From contig DAOMOK010000006.1 of the NCBI GenBank assembly GCA_035444285.1, positions 1 to 64,000 of the forward strand: a DNA stretch of 64,000 nt, in the 5' to 3' direction. Below are positions 9,002 to 17,532 of this stretch, in pieces (the stretch's first letter is position 1; each line of letters begins with the position of its first letter). The notes beneath the pieces were generated by a model, which saw nothing but the letters and a program-made list of their open reading frames with translations, did not search any database and had not been told where the DNA came from. A program made the translations under genes and the position numbers. The DNA comes from CAADGU01 sp035444285. Lineage in GTDB: Bacteria > Chloroflexota > Anaerolineae > Promineifilales > Promineifilaceae.

Positions 9002-10286
9002 ATTCCTCTATTTCCCTCTCTAACAACGCGGCCACATCGGGCGGCAATTCCTCTACAAATTCCAACAAGGTGATTTCTTCCTGCCAGTCCAGGTGGGATT
9101 GGCCGGTGGCGTCTATGTAGCGCCATTCGGTGCGCAGGACGGCGCCGGTTTCGGCGTCCACCCACAGCCATTTCTGGTCGCCGACGATGGCCACGGGCAG
9201 GTCGCCCATCATGGGCAGGCCACCGTTGTAGCTCTAGCAGGCAGTGAAGATGATTTGTTCCTGGCCTTCAACCACCTGCCGCTGCTGCCAGACAAATGGC
9301 CCGGCATTGCCGTTGAAACTCAAGTCCAGGTTTGGTCTTTTGGGCACAGACATATGGGCCTGGTTTAAGGTGAAGTCCGAGAAACGGCCGTCCCTCGCCG
9401 CCCATTCCCCCACCACCTGCCCGTTGGCATCACGCCGGATACTCACACTTTTCTCTACCAATCCCAACTCGTTTAGCCAAAACCAGAGATCGTCGGTGTA
9501 ATCCAGGGGCATCGGATACGTTTCTATATCGTGGGGAAAGGCAGCTTCATTTTGGTTGCGGGTGGTCACAATATGCAGCCAGCGTGGGCTGGGGTCTTGC
9601 GCCTGCGCAGCCAGGCTTTGCAACCAACCGGTATAGAGAGCGTGGAATTCCCAACGGCCGTTTGCTCCACCTTCAGTCGCTTCTACCAAAGGGTCACAGG
9701 CCAGGTCGGTGATTTCCATTTCCAGTAATGTTTGCGCTTCTGGCGGCAGCGCCTCTACTCGCTCCGCCAACACCAGTTCCACTTCCGGCGGCCAGACAAA
9801 ATCAGGATGTGTCCAGGGTAACGGAAAAGGGGCATCTCTATGGGAAAAGTTGAAAGTCAGGTTGCGGGAGATGCTGTCGCGGTAAGTGGTTGTTTGTAAT
9901 GTACGGCCGTCCATATCCCGCGTCACACTGATCCGTTCCACCACCAGCCCCGCCTCATCCAATCGTTGCCATTGTTCCCACTCAAAGTCCGTTTGCAGTG
10001 TGATTACCTGCCATGTTTCCGGGTCAGAAGTAGCCATGGAACCATTATGGTATCGTTCAATGGTGTGAATCCAACCCGGCGCGGTCAGGTCAAGATTGGC
10101 GAAGAGAGGCGTAGCGGTGGGGGCCAGTGTGGGTGGCAGCGGCGGGGGGGTGTTGGTGGGGGGCACGGCCGTCGCCACCACACGTGTGGGCGCTACCGTC
10201 GGCGCAGAGGCTATGGGGCCAGGGGTACAGGCAGACAGCACGGCCGTGATCAACAAAACGAGCAAACCAACAAATCGGAAAAACAT
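9000..10286 (-). pseudogene. Secreted lipoprotein gene interrupted by an in-frame TAG
   Basis: The N-terminus is a clear lipoprotein signal (GLLVLLITAVLSAC), followed by a Pro/Thr-rich linker and a beta-rich extracytoplasmic region with duplicated motifs such as LPPEAQTLLEMEITDL. The frame is broken by TAG at 9236-9234 after residue 350. It then stays open in the same frame to 9000, with convincing sequence (GDQKWLWVDAETGAVLRTEWRY) ending in LPPDVAALLEREIEE, which echoes the internal LPPEAQTLLEMEI. The simplest readings are a nonsense mutation or a base error; stop readthrough is less likely. A strong GGAGG site precedes the start. No family recognised. Confidence 0.75.
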
Positions 10287-10394
10287 AGGCTACCTCCATG
10301 TATGGGACATGACGGCCGTTTGTAACAGAAGGGTGGGAATGGGGGAATGACGGGGAAATGGAGTTAATGGGTTCCTAAGGTGGGGGCGGGCACG

Positions 10395-10474
10395 AAGATT
10401 GGTTCAATCTTAAAGATTGAGCCAATCTAAACAGCGGCAATTTTGTTTGAGGGTGATGGGAGGGGTACGGCCGT
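10395..10474. repeat. Dispersed repeat copy 1 (part I with stem)
   Basis: An inverted repeat AAGATTGGTTCAATCTT/AAGATTGAGCCAATCT is followed by the shared core AAACAGCGGCAATTTTGTTT and GAGGGTGATGGGAGG, ending in ACGGCCGT. This is the leftmost member of the family found between genes up to 19.0 kb. Confidence 0.85.
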
Positions 10475-10499
10475 GAGAATGTACAGCAACACTTCGCCC

Positions 10500-10841
10500 T
10501 CACGACTCTGGATCAAACCAGAATACGCGAAGCTCCTGATCACAGCGACATGCTTTCGCGAGACGGGCGGCCCACGCGATGGCCTCCTGATTGGAAGGCA
10601 GCTCAAGTACAGTGAACCCACCATTGAGCGGCGGCGCCCATGGGTAGCCTCCCTCAGCGACTGAGCCATTGGCCGAAACTAGAACGGGCGGTACTGTTTC
10701 ATCAATACCACCGCCGAAAACGTAGACGCCCGCTTCCTTCGCCTCGCGTATCACGGCATGAGAGTCTCGAACCACCGCCTCCCACTCGCTGTCGGGTACA
10801 TTCATTGCCGCACTGGGGAATGAAATGAGATACTTTGCCAT
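10500..10841 (-). CDS. YCII-related domain protein
   Basis: A 113-residue protein resembling the YCII/DGPF family of small dimeric alpha-beta proteins, often found with sigma factors or as stand-alone proteins of unclear function. Seen are the N-terminal MAKYLISF strand, a helix HAVIREAKEAGVYVFGGGI, the PPLNGGFTVLEL strand and the closing ELRVFWF. It has a GAGAGG site before the start. The orientation is shared by all genes of the mosaic region. The 3' end abuts dispersed-repeat copy 1. Confidence 0.8.
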   Translation of the reverse strand: MAKYLISFPSAAMNVPDSEWEAVVRDSHAVIREAKEAGVYVFGGGIDETVPPVLVSANGSVAEGGYPWAPPLNGGFTVLELPSNQEAIAWAARLAKACRCDQELRVFWFDPES

Positions 10842-10992
10842 GATCCTCTCTCCCTAAGAATTTTGCGGTTAGTGATACATTTCATGCCTGACGCTCAAAC
10901 TTAGTTGCGTAAACAAATTTGGTGACGTCGGCTGGAGTGCCTTGTTGGGCGGCATTCATGGAAAGCTTGGGCAACTGACTGGACGAGTACGA

Positions 10993-11454
10993 CTACGCCT
11001 CGTTGTAGGCTCTCTCCAGCTCAGCCACGTCGAGCTTCACCATCGTCATCATGGCTTCCATCACAGCCTTCACCTTCCTGGGGTCCCTATCACCGATCAG
11101 CTCGGTGAATCGTCTCGGGACAATTTGCCAGGAGAGACCAAAGGGGTCTTTGATCCAACCACATGCCGTAGGCTCCGCTCCTGCCTTCAGGAGCTTGTCC
11201 CAGTATTCATCCACTTCATCCTGATCTGCGCAGTCCACGTAGAGCGAGAACCCCTCAGAGAAGCTGAAGTACGAACCTCCGTTGTAGCCCATGAAGAGTT
11301 GACCACCGACCACGAACTCAGCGGAGCTGACAGGGCCGTCCTCGCCAGCGCGGGCGACGTTGCGGATTTCGGAGTCCGGAAACGTGGCGGTGTAGAACTC
11401 CAGGGCCGCTTCGAGTTGGTCGTTGAACATGAGGAAAGGTGTCACTTTATTCAT
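10993..11454 (-). CDS. PhnB-like VOC (glyoxalase-fold) protein
   Basis: A 153-residue vicinal-oxygen-chelate protein of the PhnB/3-demethylubiquinone-methyltransferase-like branch. It shows MNKVTPFLMFND, EAALEFYTATFPDSEI, EFVVGGQLFMGYNGG and the signature CGWIKDPFGLSWQIVPR. Members lack methyltransferase domains despite the name; their chemistry is usually unknown. The start at 11454 follows a GGAGA site, and the extension to 11484 is rejected. AT-rich DNA upstream (11500-11660) separates it from a dispersed-repeat copy. Confidence 0.88.
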   Translation of the reverse strand: MNKVTPFLMFNDQLEAALEFYTATFPDSEIRNVARAGEDGPVSSAEFVVGGQLFMGYNGGSYFSFSEGFSLYVDCADQDEVDEYWDKLLKAGAEPTACGWIKDPFGLSWQIVPRRFTELIGDRDPRKVKAVMEAMMTMVKLDVAELERAYNEA

Positions 11455-11484
11455 TATATGTCTCCTATGTGGGGCGACGATCAT

Positions 11485-11869
11485 GTTTACCTGATGGTTT
11501 ACGTTACTTGCTTTTATTTTAGAACATATATTCTAATGCGTCAAGATAAAAATAAAATGATTTTGAATTCGCTGAATCTGCCCAACCATATACTATCATG
11601 CACCGATTGCAGGGTAATCTTTATCAAAGATGATATGAAAACGGTGGATTAACTGGATGGACATGAGGGGGTTATATATAGCCCAGGATTGAACCAATCT
11701 AAACAGCGGCAATTTTATTTGAGGGTGATGGAGGTAACGGCCGTGTCCCACACATTAGCACAATCTGGAACAGCATCCTTCGGGCGGGGGCTGTGGTGCG
11801 TGATGCGTGAACCGTAATCCGTAATCCGTGAACCGTAACGATTACGGATTACCGATTACGGATTACCGA
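11485..11869. other. Intergenic region: repeat copy 2 and GATTACG repeats
   Basis: Dispersed-repeat copy 2 occupies about 11662-11744. It has a TATATATA box on the minus strand and a diverged small-ORF start (M-S-I-Q-L-I at 11664). From about 11795 to 11876 run GATGCGTGA and GATTACGG/CCGATTACG units in both orientations. No larger gene is seen. Confidence 0.7.
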
Positions 11870-12613
11870 TTACGAACCCGGTTCTTCAACAGGTGGCTCT
11901 ACCGGTGGCGCGGGCGTGGGCGTCACGGCCGTGACCACATACCCCCACGATTGCAGCGCATTGCTCACCACCCCATTGTGCCGCAAGACGACCATATTCA
12001 CGGCCGCCGTCTGCAATAAATCCAGCAGCCGTTGTGTTTCGGCCGTGCGGGTGAGCACATTGAATTCCCGTTGATTTTTGCCGGATGTCCGCGCTGCGCG
12101 GGCGGCCTGCACGTCGTCGCGCAGTTGGGTCATCTCGGACAGGGAGGGGTCGGTGATTTGTTCATTGGCGGGCAGGCTGGTTTCTTTGCTGACGTAGGCA
12201 TTGAGAAACGCTTCCCACTGCGGGTCGGTGCGTGGTTTGCGCACGCTGACGCCCGTGCTGGTGGACACGGTGTCCAGCCCCCATTGTTGTAAGGCGGCCA
12301 GATTGGTAATGTGGTTGCCTTTCAGCCGCCCCAGAGCAATTTCCAGCTGCCGTTTGGCGGTGGTCATGGTCTGACGATAAGTTTCGGCAGCCAGGGCGCG
12401 GGCATTTTCGCCGGTATCGGCGGCGGCCTGGGCCGTTTGCGCGGCGGTGTTGGCCGCCTGCATTACCGCCAGACTGGGCGCGGCCAACTGCTGGCCCACG
12501 GGCAAACTGGCCTCGTAGGTGACGTATGCCTGCCCCAGGGCGAGAATGTTGGCCGGTTTCTTGGGCCATTGCACGTGCTGTGCGCCATTGACATCTATTC
12601 TGATGGAAATCAT
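11870..12613 (-). CDS. Hypothetical protein with an internal duplication
   Basis: A 247-residue protein of unknown function. Two related halves are visible: ALGQAYVTYEASLPVGQQLAAPSL near residues 26-49 and FLNAYVSKETSLPANEQITDPSL near residues 134-156. Each is followed by an Ala-rich helical stretch that may form a coiled coil (QAANTAAQTAQAAADTGENA; DDVQAARAARTSGKNQ). No signal peptide. The Pro/Glu-rich tail ends in EEPGS, and the stop codon TAA lies inside the first unit of the adjacent GATTACG repeat. A GGAGG-type site precedes the start. Confidence 0.65.
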   Translation of the reverse strand: MISIRIDVNGAQHVQWPKKPANILALGQAYVTYEASLPVGQQLAAPSLAVMQAANTAAQTAQAAADTGENARALAAETYRQTMTTAKRQLEIALGRLKGNHITNLAALQQWGLDTVSTSTGVSVRKPRTDPQWEAFLNAYVSKETSLPANEQITDPSLSEMTQLRDDVQAARAARTSGKNQREFNVLTRTAETQRLLDLLQTAAVNMVVLRHNGVVSNALQSWGYVVTAVTPTPAPPVEPPVEEPGS

Positions 12614-12715
12614 GGGAAAACCTCCTATTCAATTATGGTATGAAAATAAGTTTGACTGACGGTGGAAATTGTACCCAGAAGTACGGCCGTTGCCTACCCC
12701 CTCTGTATACGCCGT

Positions 12716-13002
12716 GCATGAACGTCCGGCGAGACCACCGTGACCGGATGCACGCTGCATCAACGCCCGGCGAGAGCACTGCCAGCAGATGCACGCTGCA
12801 TGAACGTCCGGCGAGACCACCGCGAGCAGATGCACGGTGTATGAATGCCCGGCGAGACCACCGCGACCAGATGCACGGTGCATGAACGCCCGGCGAGACT
12901 ACTGCCAGCAGATGCACGGTGCATGAACGCCCGGCGAGAGCGCTGCCAGCAGATGCACGGTGCATCAGCAGCCGGCGAGACCACCGTGACCAGATGCACG
13001 GA
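12716..13002. repeat. Seven tandem 41-bp repeats
   Basis: Seven exact-length 41-bp units run head to tail. Most of each unit is conserved (GCATGAACGCCCGGCGAGA ... CAGATGCACGGT), with an internal block of about 11 bp alternating between CCACCGYGACC-like and GCACTGCCAGC-like versions. Unit junctions form the near-palindrome ATGCACGGTGCAT. Since 41 is not a multiple of three, the array shifts frame at each unit and is unlikely to be coding. Its right edge abuts dispersed-repeat copy 3. Confidence 0.92.
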
Positions 13003-13119
13003 GATTGGTTCAATCTTGAAGATTGAACCAATTTAAACAGCGGCAATTTTGTTTGAGGTTGATGGGAGGAAGTACGGCCGTGTGGCGCGGGGTGGTACAG
13101 TCTGGAAGGACGGCCGTAG
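13002..13119. repeat. Dispersed repeat copy 3 (part I)
   Basis: An inverted stem AGATTGGTTCAATCTT/AAGATTGAACCAATTT precedes the AAACAGCGGCAATTTTG core, then two ACGGCCGT sites bracket TGTGGCGCGGGGTGGTAC-like sequence. It lies just past the 3' end of the AIPR gene. Confidence 0.9.
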
Positions 13120-13136
13120 CAAGGGGGTAAAGTTGC

Positions 13137-15050
13137 CTATTTAGCAGATTGAATATTAATTGCGCGCAAACCTTTTTCTGTCTCAACTATATCAAATCTG
13201 AGTTGCTCTCCAACAGTAGGTTCTCCAGAATTCATATTGTGATAGTCGTAAATATGAAAGAAGATGTCTTGTGGTTGTTTAATATCTATATATCCGAATC
13301 CCCTGTCGAAATTGTAATATTTAATAGTGCCTGTTGATTTTTGAGTTGACGACTTTGGAATTAGACTTTCTACAAACTTAATATTTGCATGAGCATTTCG
13401 ATACCCATAATCGTCAGTAGAGAGATTTTTTTCAATTATATTAATTGCGTCTGTAACTGCATTGGTAAACACCTGCTCGTCTAATAATTTAGAGATTAGT
13501 TCTTTCCCTTGCTGTTCCATTTGTCGACTGTTGAATTCTGGAACATCATACTGAGTTAGGATAATTCTAACCAGCATGAGTATATGATACTTAAAGCGTT
13601 TGTAACTTTTGGCAATCAAACCTTTATTGAAATAACTTTCCACTAAATTTAGCGTCAATCCAGAAACAAAATAGGGATATCCTAAATGATTTTCTAGGAA
13701 TAACTTCGATTTGTACAATTCCAATAATTCTCCAAAGTACCTTTGTGATGCGTTTATTGGTTCATCTAAGTACATGGCGACAAAGGCTTTAATTTGATTT
13801 GACAGCGTGATGTAATTAGAACGTAATAAGTTATTTGGCTCATATTGCTTGCTTCGTCTTTCATAATATAGGCTAATTCTATGCTTCTCGCTTTGAGAAG
13901 CATAAAATTCTTCTAAATATTTGTGGAATGGGGCTAGTATTTCAAAGGCTTCACTTCCGACTATTGTCTGTCGATTGTTTGCGCGAATAATCTTTGACAT
14001 GAGTTCGTAGTTTTGCGTAACAATTATTTTGACAGGGATAAAAACTGTATCATCAATGTACTTTCGGTTGTGATAAATAACGTGACTCGTTTGACATCCG
14101 TTCACGATTTGATAATCGCTAATTGTGAAAGTAGTCCCGACTTTTTTTATATTTTTGGCAACGATAGTAATGCCGTTATTTAAGAGGGAAAACTTATTTT
14201 TATCTTCATCAGATGCAATAGTGTCTTTAATTTCAGTATTCACAGTATTGAAGCCCTGAAAATCTCGCACATTATCGTAGAAAATGTTTCTAAGCATTTC
14301 ATCATGGTCGTTGCATATTAGTTTCAAAAATTCATTTGCTGGCAACATCCCTATAAATGCTTCATCAACGTCGCTGATTTGGGGAAGAATTGTATGTTTT
14401 TCAAACTTGATGCTTCTACTTATACTATTTCGTAACTCTCTGTAAGATTTTTTTAGCAAATCTCTATCGTATGGCTTGAAGTGAACTTCTTTGAAATAAC
14501 CAGCCGTCCTTAATTCCGCTACAGATATATTTATCGCAGCTGTTAGATTTTTATCATTTGTCCATTGCCCAGCACTTGCATAAACGATGGTAAGAGTGGG
14601 GTTATCTTGCATTTTCAGGCTTTTGCTGTAAACATACTCCTTTAGTTCGTGCAGTCGCATGGTTTCATCATTGAAGTTATATGAAGTTTCGGAATTGAAA
14701 AAATCTTTAATGCATGAAATAAAAGAAGTAATTTCTGGCATTGAAAATGAATTGGTTGTTTTCGCTTGAATAAAATGGAATTCAACTTCAAGCCTGCCGA
14801 GAGCGCTTAAGAAATAATCAACTTGCTCTTTTGTTGTTACAACATGGTCGTTTACTGTTATGGAAATTCCATCTATGCCTGGATTGGATTTGTTCCCTAC
14901 ATTTACACTTTCTATTGCTTCTTTCGTTTCTTCAAGTTTTGGAATAATCACATAATTACAAAAATGCTCAAACTGCACACTGTTATCTTCTTGTTTGAAA
15001 TTAAATGTGTTGCAAAAATCGTTTATGTAGTTTTCCAATACTGCTTCCAT
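13137..15050 (-). CDS. AIPR abortive-infection family protein with a C-terminal cold-shock domain
   Basis: A 637-residue protein. The central part carries hallmarks of the AIPR (abortive infection phage resistance) family: LLNNGITIVAK near residue 290, DYQIVNGCQTSHVIY near 315 and KIIRANNRQTIVGSEAFE near 350. The last 65 residues are a cold-shock/S1-like domain with RNP1-like RGFGYI and RNP2-like DIFFHIYD, which should bind single-stranded RNA or DNA. Homologous AIPR proteins give phage resistance by poorly known means; the nucleic-acid-binding tail suggests a nucleic-acid target. The gene is AT-rich, with no ACGGCCGT site seen, unlike neighbours, indicating transfer. A good AGGAG site precedes the start; dispersed-repeat copies flank it on both sides. 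Confidence 0.87.
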   Translation of the reverse strand: MEAVLENYINDFCNTFNFKQEDNSVQFEHFCNYVIIPKLEETKEAIESVNVGNKSNPGIDGISITVNDHVVTTKEQVDYFLSALGRLEVEFHFIQAKTTNSFSMPEITSFISCIKDFFNSETSYNFNDETMRLHELKEYVYSKSLKMQDNPTLTIVYASAGQWTNDKNLTAAINISVAELRTAGYFKEVHFKPYDRDLLKKSYRELRNSISRSIKFEKHTILPQISDVDEAFIGMLPANEFLKLICNDHDEMLRNIFYDNVRDFQGFNTVNTEIKDTIASDEDKNKFSLLNNGITIVAKNIKKVGTTFTISDYQIVNGCQTSHVIYHNRKYIDDTVFIPVKIIVTQNYELMSKIIRANNRQTIVGSEAFEILAPFHKYLEEFYASQSEKHRISLYYERRSKQYEPNNLLRSNYITLSNQIKAFVAMYLDEPINASQRYFGELLELYKSKLFLENHLGYPYFVSGLTLNLVESYFNKGLIAKSYKRFKYHILMLVRIILTQYDVPEFNSRQMEQQGKELISKLLDEQVFTNAVTDAINIIEKNLSTDDYGYRNAHANIKFVESLIPKSSTQKSTGTIKYYNFDRGFGYIDIKQPQDIFFHIYDYHNMNSGEPTVGEQLRFDIVETEKGLRAINIQSAK

Positions 15051-15126
15051 GATTTTCTCCTATTGCCCATCCTTGAGAAATGTTCTTAAGCGCCTAACTA
15101 TTTGTTATACGGAAAGTGTCCATATA

Positions 15127-15237
15127 TCAAACCTCATATGGGTTGATAGTTTGCACGGCCGTCTCCTTCCCCCTACTACCATACCAGCCAATGCATTCAA
15201 CTTTGCTGTGATATTGTTGGATAAGCTGGACGGACAT
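15127..15237 (-). CDS. Repeat-encoded small ORF A (36 residues)
   Basis: It reads MSVQLIQQYHSKVECIGWYG and continues to a stop within the repeat. ATG lies six bases after a TATAAT box, so a leaderless transcript would start near it. Two other copies (at 17.4 and 18.4 kb) keep the frame with related sequence (M-x-V-Q ... YHNNVERIIRYGSRW). Whether the peptide is made is unknown; it could be a leader peptide or just conserved DNA. Confidence 0.4.
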   Translation of the reverse strand: MSVQLIQQYHSKVECIGWYGSRGKETAVQTINPYEV

Positions 15238-15243
15238 GGGGAG

Positions 15244-15272
15244 ATTATAGCCCAAGATTGAACCAATCTAAA
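15244..15272 (-). promoter_or_regulatory. Promoter inside repeat copy 4
   Basis: On the minus strand TTTAGA is followed by 17 bases and then TATAAT; six bases later comes ATG. Copies 5 and 6 (ATG at 16296 and 17414) keep the same spacing. It would drive small ORF A and possibly the AIPR gene. Confidence 0.65.
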
Positions 15273-15366
15273 CAGCGGCATTTTTGTTGAGGGTGATGGG
15301 AGGGGGTACGGCCGTGTGGCGCGGAGTGGTACGGTCTGGAAAGACGGCCGTAGCTCGGGCACCAAC

Positions 15367-16296
15367 TCACGGATACTCTGTATAAGCATGGTGATAATAA
15401 CCACTTTCATCAAGCTCATATACCCTTTTGAAATTTCTTATAGATTCTGAGTCAAATCTTGATGTCCACGCCATGACAACTATTTCATAAAAATTGTCAT
15501 CGTTGAGATCAGTGAGTTCAAAATCAGCAGGACAGTTATTTGCTGGCAACAACCTTTCACCTGGGTTAAAAAGGTTGATAAATTGTTCTCCATTCCAGGA
15601 GAGAATCACCAATAATAGTTCGCAAGAAGACCCAATCCAATGTCCGCTGATAAACAAGTCAACCAGTCCGTCGCCGTTAATATCTTCAACCTTTACTAAT
15701 TCAAGATCAAAATGGTAAAGAAAACCATATACCAAACCTAGACGGTAAACACCAGATACACAATTGAAAATCCATAATCCTCGGCTGGTAACAAGAACCA
15801 AATCGTTAAAACCAGAATTATCTAAATCAACCCAGACTGCTTTGGGCGACAAGCTAAAGTTTTCCAGATCGTATAATTCAAGGGTGTTCATAACATTATT
15901 TATATTTCCGCCCTCGTTCATGTAGTCAAGAATTTTATATGCCAATTCCCCCTCAGCAGTTTCAATAGAAGGCATGAACCAGATGTCTTGTAACACTGTA
16001 TTAACTTCTTCACTTACTTGGAACGGATAATGGTTTTTCGGTTTTGGACACCCCTCTATTTGAGGAATAGTGTTTGGTGTTGATGTTGGATGAGTTGTTC
16101 CCGATACGGTAGGGACTTCAGAGGAAATGATATTTTTAGTAGCTGTTACGGCTGAAACTGTCCGCTCGATTGACGTTGGTATAGAATCGTTTATTGGTGT
16201 GGGTATAGTGGTCTGTGTGCCGCAGCTGATTAACACTAAACCAGCGAAAAATACGAGAGTCAATTTGTGATATTGTTGGATAAGCTGGACGGACAT
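15367..16296 (-). CDS. Lipoprotein with FG-GAP/VCBS-like calcium-binding repeats
   Basis: A 309-residue secreted lipoprotein. The signal KLTLVFFAGLVLISC ends in the lipobox LISC, then a Thr/Pro-rich linker. Three DxDxDG-like blocks, VDLDNSGFNDLVLVTS, VEDINGDGLVDLFISG and TDLNDDNFYEIVVMAW, match FG-GAP/VCBS repeats that bind calcium in beta-propellers. The first ten residues (MSVQLIQQYH) come from the dispersed repeat, so the repeat supplies promoter, start codon and N-terminus. TATAAT ends six bases before the ATG, which suggests a leaderless mRNA. Function unknown; a surface-exposed role is likely. Confidence 0.8.
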   Translation of the reverse strand: MSVQLIQQYHKLTLVFFAGLVLISCGTQTTIPTPINDSIPTSIERTVSAVTATKNIISSEVPTVSGTTHPTSTPNTIPQIEGCPKPKNHYPFQVSEEVNTVLQDIWFMPSIETAEGELAYKILDYMNEGGNINNVMNTLELYDLENFSLSPKAVWVDLDNSGFNDLVLVTSRGLWIFNCVSGVYRLGLVYGFLYHFDLELVKVEDINGDGLVDLFISGHWIGSSCELLLVILSWNGEQFINLFNPGERLLPANNCPADFELTDLNDDNFYEIVVMAWTSRFDSESIRNFKRVYELDESGYYHHAYTEYP

Positions 16297-16414
16297 GGGG
16301 AGATTATAGCCCAGGATTGAACCAATCTAAACAGCGGCAATTTTGTTTGAGGGGGATGGGAGGGGGTACGGCCGTGTGGCGCGGGGTGGCATGGTCTGGA
16401 AGGACGGCCGTAGC
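16263..16414. repeat. Dispersed repeat copy 5
   Basis: Part I (about 16309-16414) has the AAACAGCGGCAATTTTGTTT core and both ACGGCCGT sites. The promoter (TTTAGA, 17 bases, TATAAT) and the start of part II are fused directly into the lipoprotein gene. Confidence 0.9.
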
Positions 16415-16421
16415 AGGGGGG

Positions 16422-16964
16422 CTAAGTCTGAATCGAAGGATCGATGTTACTTCGTTCACGGTCTCTATAAATTAAGCCAAAGAGTGGTCCTGCAATAACT
16501 CCGCTTATACCTCCAAATAATAGCCCAATCATTAATCCAATAGAGGCCATTGATTCACCTGAAACTCTTGTGCTAGTTGACATCAAAAGCCCAAAAAATA
16601 ACGCACCTCCAACACCGCCAAGAATGGTTCCTACTGGAAGCCAGAATCCAATTCCATGAGATGGATCAGACAAATTTAGTTTGAAGAGGCCATCAATAAT
16701 GCCAAGTAGAAATCCCATGAGCATGCCAGCAATTAGACCAGGTAAAGCTCCAAGACCACATGCAAAAACAAGGCCAGCCACAGTATCTGAAGGTGGGAAG
16801 TTGGTCGAGCCCTTATCCGAAACTGATACCAGTATGATAAGACCCAAAAACACAGATCCTCCGCTAATACTCCCAGCTACCGCGCCGGACATTACTGCCC
16901 GAGGAATTAATGTTCCCAATTTAGGATTAGTGGTTGAATCCAATGATTTCGGTTTATTTTCCAT
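16422..16964 (-). CDS. Glycine-rich integral membrane protein, unknown
   Basis: A 180-residue protein starting MENKPKSLD, with four glycine-rich hydrophobic segments: around VAGSISGGSVFLGLIILV, GLGALPGLIAGMLMGFLLG, VGTILGGVGGALFFGLL and LFGGISGVIAGPLFGLIY. Repeated GxxxG patterns suggest tight helix packing. It ends with a charged tail (YRDRERSNIDPS). The start at 16964 is preferred over 16985. No family recognised. The ABC permease remnant lies just upstream and repeat copy 5 just downstream. Confidence 0.65.
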   Translation of the reverse strand: MENKPKSLDSTTNPKLGTLIPRAVMSGAVAGSISGGSVFLGLIILVSVSDKGSTNFPPSDTVAGLVFACGLGALPGLIAGMLMGFLLGIIDGLFKLNLSDPSHGIGFWLPVGTILGGVGGALFFGLLMSTSTRVSGESMASIGLMIGLLFGGISGVIAGPLFGLIYRDRERSNIDPSIQT

Positions 16965-17005
16965 ATGCACATCCAGTAGCAACAACGCATTTGCCCCATT
17001 TTCCC

Positions 17006-17290
17006 TTACTCATAACTCAACACCTCTCGCACCGTCAACCTTGATGCACTGCGGGCGGGCAAAAAGCTGGCAAACAGCGCCAGCAGCAGCACAATCCCCA
17101 ACCACAAAATCGCCCCACCCGTCGAAAACGTATAACTCGGCGCCGCCTGCAACAACGCCTGCCCCACCGCATTCGCCAGGGCGCGGCTGGCCGTAATCGC
17201 CATCAGGCCGCCAATCAGCCAGCTAATCAGCCCAATAATCACCCCTTCCAGCAGCACTGCCCCATCCGACGCGCCAATGGCCCGCATCAC
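17006..17290 (-). pseudogene. C-terminal remnant of a MacB/FtsX-type ABC permease
   Basis: The 94 residues begin inside a classical FtsX motif (VMRAIGASDGAVLLEGVIIG) and continue through two membrane helices to the typical end FLPARSASRLTVREVLSYE. The N-terminal membrane segment and periplasmic domain are missing. Homology appears to start a few codons further upstream (TIAE). Repeat copy 6 lies directly 5' to the break, so the gene was probably truncated when the repeat joined. A stand-alone function is unlikely. Confidence 0.85.
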
Positions 17291-17291
17291 C

Positions 17292-17414
17292 TCAGCTATG
17301 GTCGGTCTTCAGACCGTGCCATTTTCGGGTACGGCCGTGTCCTTCCCACCTACTACCATACCGAATAATACGTTCAACGTTGTTGTGATATTGTTGGCTA
17401 AGCTGGACAAACAT
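17292..17414 (-). CDS. Repeat-encoded small ORF B (40 residues)
   Basis: It reads MFVQLSQQYHNNVERIIRYG and continues with SRWEGHGRTRKWHG before stopping next to the ABC remnant. It has the same TATAAT, six bases, ATG arrangement as small ORF A. Frame conservation with copies A and C is the main argument for coding. Confidence 0.4.
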   Translation of the reverse strand: MFVQLSQQYHNNVERIIRYGSRWEGHGRTRKWHGLKTDHS

Positions 17415-17532
17415 GAGGAGATTATAGCCCAGGATTGAACCAATCTAAACAGCGGCAATTTTGTTTGAGGGGGATGGGAGGGGGTACGGCCGTGTGGCGC
17501 GGGGTGGCACGGTCTGGAAAACCAGCCACAGC
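17318..17532. repeat. Dispersed repeat copy 6
   Basis: It has part II (small ORF B), the promoter at about 17421-17449 and part I with one intact ACGGCCGT. The second ACGGCCGT position is degraded to CCAGCCACAGC next to the stop codon of the neighbouring gene. Confidence 0.9.

Larger units (their letters stand above)
15105..15353. repeat. Dispersed repeat copy 4 (parts I and II)
   Basis: This is the fullest copy. Read on the minus strand it contains two ACGGCCGT sites, the AAACAAAAATGCCGC-like core, a promoter, a small ORF with another ACGGCCGT, and then the AIPR gene's leader. Just upstream of that gene is GTATAACAAATAGTTAGGC. Confidence 0.9.

Noticed and set aside
10942..11652. Plus-strand gene of 236 codons opposite the VOC gene
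   Set aside because: It is the antisense shadow of the well-supported minus-strand PhnB-like gene and has no recognisable motifs.
12716..13002. CRISPR array
   Set aside because: The variable blocks are about 11 bp, similar to each other and of two recurring kinds, far too short and alike for spacers; no cas gene is nearby.
12633..13046. Repeat-containing protein from the 41-bp array
   Set aside because: The unit is not a multiple of three, so each repeat is read in a new frame; similar open frames exist on both strands, as expected from a high-GC repeat without stops.
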